DNA from: Chrysochromulina tobinii
Taxonomy: Eukaryota; Haptophyta; Prymnesiales; Chrysochromulinaceae
Direction: 5' to 3'
Assembly (NCBI GenBank): GCA_001275005.1
Contig: JWZX01001393.1
Coordinates: forward strand, 1-17,268
DNA: 17,268 nucleotides
Shown: piece by piece, positions 14,367 to 17,268 of the stretch
Layout: each line of letters opens with the position of its first letter
How positions within the stretch are numbered: position 1 is the stretch's first letter
The notes under the pieces: model-generated
The model's input: only the letters and a program-made list of their open reading frames with translations
Database searches by the model: none
Told to the model about the DNA's origin: nothing
Position numbers and translations under genes: made by a program

Positions 14367-17268
14367 ATGTCATCTTCGACTCTGCGGCTCTACTGCAAGG
14401 TGCTCGTCGTCGACCCACCAACCCTGGTCAAGCTGGACGTGGCTCCATCGGCCACGGTGCTCTCCGTGCTGCAGAGGATCGAATGCGGTGAGCCGGCAGC
14501 CAACCTCGCGCTGGTGCACGAAGGCGACGAGCTGCGGACTGATGCCACCCTCGAGGCCAAGGGCATCTCGAACAACGCGACGCTGCACGTCATCTGCACG
14601 AAGCGGACGCTGCGTCTCCGTGCGCCCTCCGACTCGCCAGCCGCTCATCCGCCAGCGGCGCTCGCACGGCGGCTGCGCCTCGACGCTGCTCGCAGCCGGC
14701 AGGAGTCGCTCGTTGACCTGCAGCGGGCTCGGACGGTAGAGACGATTGTGCCGTCGGCGACGCCCGGCGCCTTGCAGCAGCGCCTCAACGAGGCGGCGTT
14801 CTCCATGTCGGCAGCCGCGGCGGCCGCATCCGACTCGGACTCCGAGGAGGGGGCTGCCGATGACGGAGACGACGAGGACGAGGACGAGCCGGACGAGGAG
14901 TCGGGCGGCGCAGAGGCGGTGCTACCGCGCTGGGCGCGCGGCCGGCCGGACGCGCCACCCAAGCCATGCTTGGCTCCCGACTGGACACACGAGAGCGACG
15001 AACCTCCCGACGACTGCCTGCGCCTGCAGTGGGCCACCGGGTTCACACCTCATGCCGGCCTCGGGGCTGTGAACGGTAACGAGGTCGTGTATGCATGCGG
15101 CGCGCTCGGGATAGTACACTCGTCGGCCTCCTCCCTCCAGCAGCACCTGTGCGGCCACCGTGCCGCCGTGCGAGCGCTCAGCGTGCACCCAGCAGGCCGT
15201 CTCGTCGCCACGGCCGCCCCGGCCTCAGCGGACGGCGCGGCCGGTGACGAAGTGCTCATCTGGGACTCGAAGACGGGCGAGCTCAGTGCCGCCCTCCCCT
15301 GCGCAAGCTCGCTCAGCTGCCTCGCCTTCGATAGGTCCGGAGAGACCCTTGCTACCTTGGCCGCACCGCCGGCCGCACACCGGTCGTCGTCGTCGTCGTT
15401 GTCGTCGTCGTCGTCGGCGGCGGCGGTGGCGGCGGCGGCAAGACCAAAAGGAGCACCACCACCGCCGGCGCCCTCCGATGCGTATGAGGCCCCGCCGCAG
15501 GTGGTGACGCTCTGGCGCTGGCGTGATTCTGAGGTGCTGAGCGTTGTGAGCGTGCGGGATGGGCCGTACCGGTACGCGTTTTGGCATCGGCCCGTGAGCT
15601 CGACGATCTCCGAGCGGCTCGTGCTGATGGCGCCGCGCACGCTCGTACTGCTGACCGCGCCGCGTCTGGACGACGCGTGTGCATGCACGTACACTCGGCA
15701 GGTGAGATGGCCGATGGCCTCCCTGATGGCCTCCTTGATGGCCGCCCTGACGGCCGCCCTGATGACCTCCCTCAAATGCATGCATATGCGCCCTCTCGGC
15801 AGGGTCGCCCCGATGGCCGCCCTGATGACCTCCCTCAATTGCATGCATATGCGCCCTCTCGGCAGGGTCGCCCCGCCGGCCGGCTGCGCGCCGCCGCCGC
15901 GCTCAGCACCGGCCTCCTCGTGAGCGGCTGTCGTGCCGGTGAGCTCCAGTTATGGAGCGACTCCCAGCTGCTCCGTCGCACTCAAGCCCACGAGGGCGCG
16001 GTGCGCGCGCTCACGACGGCGCCCGACGGCCAACGGTTCGCCTCGGGCGGCGACGACGGCGCAGTGCTGCTTTGGCACAAGGACGCGACGCGACTCCGAC
16101 GCATCGATCTTGCCGCGGCTCTCGGCACACTTCTCGACCCGCTCGGCCGCCCGTTGACGGCGGCGGGCGCCGCGCTGCCGGCGGTACGCGAGCTCGTGTA
16201 TCTCGGACTGATCTCCCGCGTATCTCGGGCGATCTCCCCACTCTGAGATCGCCACCGATGGCCACGGATTGCCACCGATTCGCCACCGATTGCCACCCAC
16301 GGATCGTCACGCATGGCCCACCGATTGCATCTCTCATCAGGTACGCCAGCTCGTGTGGCTCGGACTGAGCTCGCTGACGGAGGACGAAGGCGTCGTCGTG
16401 GGCACGATGCAGCGTGAGCTCCACTGCATCTCGCTCTCCCGCCCGCACCTGCCGCCAACTCCCCTGCAGCGCCCACACGCGCCCTCGGGACGGACGCCCG
16501 CCGCTCTGGCCGCGCACCCGACTTTGCTGCGCTTCGTCTCGATTGGCGCCGACGACTACGTGCGTCTGTGGCGCATCGAGGGTGCCGGCCACGACCACAC
16601 GCAGCTCGTGAGAATGCAAGCACTGCCCCGCCCCGCCGGCTGCGTCTGCTTCGACGCGACGGGTGCGCTTGTGCTCGTGGGCGAGGCGGCGGCAGCGGGC
16701 CATAAGCCGAAACTCCATCTCTTCTCCTCTGACAGACTAATGCACTTGCGGGAGGTGAGTGTTCGAGTGCGCGTCGGCCCTCGCGGCCGTCCCAAATGCA
16801 ATCGATTTGGGAGTCCGGGCCGCACCAACAGCAGCAGCAGCGGCGGCGGTGGCGGCGGTGGCAGTCGTGGCGGCGGTGCTGGCGGCGGCGGCGGTGCTGG
16901 CGGCGGTGCTGGCGGCGGCGGTGCTGGCGGCGGCGGCAGCGGCGGCAGCGGCGGCAGCGGCGGCAGCGGCGGCAGCCTTCGTGCTCCGGCCTTCTCAGTG
17001 CTTGACGACGACGAGCTCCTCCCGTCGGCTGCGCAACCGAAGCCGATGGGGCTCATTGAGCGGCGGCGCGCGGCGGCGGAGCAGCAGGCTCGTGCCGCGG
17101 CTGAGCGTCAGGCGCAGGCGGCGGCCGTGGCGCAGGCGGCAGCCGCCGCGAAGGAAGCTGCAGAGCGCGAGCGCGTCGAGAAGCACGCGGCTAAGGAGCG
17201 TGAGAAGCTCGCCAAGGCCGCTGCCAAGGAGGCGGAGCGCCGAGATGAGCGCCTGGCCAAGGAGAAGA
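14367..17268 (+). CDS. Ubiquitin-like domain plus EMAP-like WD40 protein (3' end outside window)
   Basis: Exon 1 (14367-15701, 445 residues) starts with a ubiquitin-like domain (about 4-80, with LALVHEGDELRTDATL and NNATLHVI). A helical segment and acidic tract (about 155-180) follow, then an EMAP-like propeller: LQWATGFTPHAG, NEVVYACGALGIVH, CGHRAAVRALSVHP, DEVLIWDSKTGEL. Exon 2 (15866-16183) continues with LVSGCRAGELQLWSDSQLLR and FASGGDDGAVLLWH. Exon 3 (from 16341) gives VRQLVWLGLSSL, HPTLLRFVSIGADDYVRLWR and AGCVCFDATGALVLVG, as in the second half of EMAP/EML proteins. It then reads into a glycine-rich run and a long charged alanine-rich coiled coil open to the window end. EMAP-like proteins bind microtubules. 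A Ubl at the N-terminus is not usual for them. A strong donor GAG|GTGAGT at 16755 leaves the last part uncertain. Confidence 0.82.
15702..15865 (+). other. Intron 2 candidate of the Ubl-EMAP gene, with duplicated 3' splice site
   Basis: CAG|GTGAGA begins the intron and CTCGGCAG ends it. The 164 nt shift the frame exactly as needed to join ...CTYTRQ to the WD40 frame from 15866. An identical acceptor 63 bp upstream (ending 15802) keeps the same frame and would add 21 residues. The intron is filled by GATGGCCGCCCT-like 12-bp units. Confidence 0.85.
15749..15874. repeat. 63-bp tandem duplication spanning the intron 2 acceptor
   Basis: Copies 15749-15811 and 15812-15874 differ at two positions. 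Each contains a polypyrimidine-like CGCCCTCTCGGCAG acceptor followed by GGTCGCCCC. The unit itself resembles the sequence around the intron's own donor (from about 15694). Confidence 0.93.
16184..16340 (+). other. Intron 3 candidate of the Ubl-EMAP gene, flanked by a direct repeat
   Basis: It runs from GTACGCGAG to CTCATCAG, 157 nt, and its removal moves the frame correctly into exon 3. The first 34 intron bases match the first 34 bases of exon 3 (16341-16374) at 29 positions. Inside are several CACCGATTGC-like short repeats (about 16246-16330). Reading through without splicing meets a stop at 16244-16246. Confidence 0.85.
16830..16976. repeat. GGC-rich triplet repeat tract
   Basis: About 147 bp of AGC, GGC, GGT and GCT codons encode a serine-to-glycine-rich linker in the Ubl-EMAP reading frame. 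GGCGGCAGC units are tandem at its 3' end. It may be coding linker or lie in an unrecognised intron. Confidence 0.8.

Noticed and set aside
16755-16998. Intron joining GTGAGT to CTTCTCAG
   Set aside because: The downstream sequence would be read in a frame without a natural composition, whereas the unspliced frame gives a convincing coiled coil. It is left as an open question and not called.

Overview
This window looks like nuclear DNA from a GC-rich eukaryotic microalga with a secondary plastid. A haptophyte-like organism is my best guess, but the assignment is inferred, not proven. Supporting signs are sparse GT-AG introns, very GC-rich coding sequence with low-complexity inserts, typical eukaryotic regulators (TBL1/HOS15, MAEA/GID9, EMAP-like WD40), surface-type proteins with proline-rich stretches, and an MsrB with a leader suggesting plastid or secretory targeting. 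I see no bacterial operons, tRNA, rRNA, CRISPR array or mobile-element gene.

Layout. Four genes run leftward from the middle: a MAEA/GID9-type E3 ligase subunit (7213-5012), a nucleoplasmin-like plus SAP nuclear protein (4899-4033), a methionine-R-sulfoxide reductase B (3423-2731), and a long single-pass membrane protein with a proline-rich ectodomain and SEA-like domain (2404 or 2566 to beyond base 1). Three genes run rightward: a TBL1/HOS15 LisH-WD40 corepressor (7642-9295), a second proline-rich single-pass membrane protein (9777-11108) and a divergent cytochrome P450 (11513-13249). A small leftward gene for a secreted protein ending in RDEL, an ER-retention-like signal (14212-13547), converges on the P450. 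It also diverges, across only 154 bp with two tandem CCAAT boxes, from a rightward gene for a ubiquitin-like/EMAP-like WD40 protein (14367 to beyond 17268).

The genes do not form one pathway. Local themes can be seen: the divergent MAEA and TBL1 genes both encode LisH proteins; MAEA, the NPL-SAP protein and TBL1 all point to protein turnover or chromatin; and two proline-rich type I membrane proteins lie in the same 11 kb.

The most unusual material is in the Ubl-EMAP gene. Intron 2 (15702-15865) carries a tandem 63-bp duplication that copies its own 3' splice site in frame. Intron 3 (16184-16340) begins with a sequence that is nearly repeated at the start of the next exon. Both look like introns born by tandem duplication. 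Other points worth checking are a 35-bp inverted repeat inside the first membrane-protein gene, large insertions between the conserved parts of MAEA, a one-base reading-frame change in TBL1, and a P450 lacking the usual I-helix acid/threonine pair.
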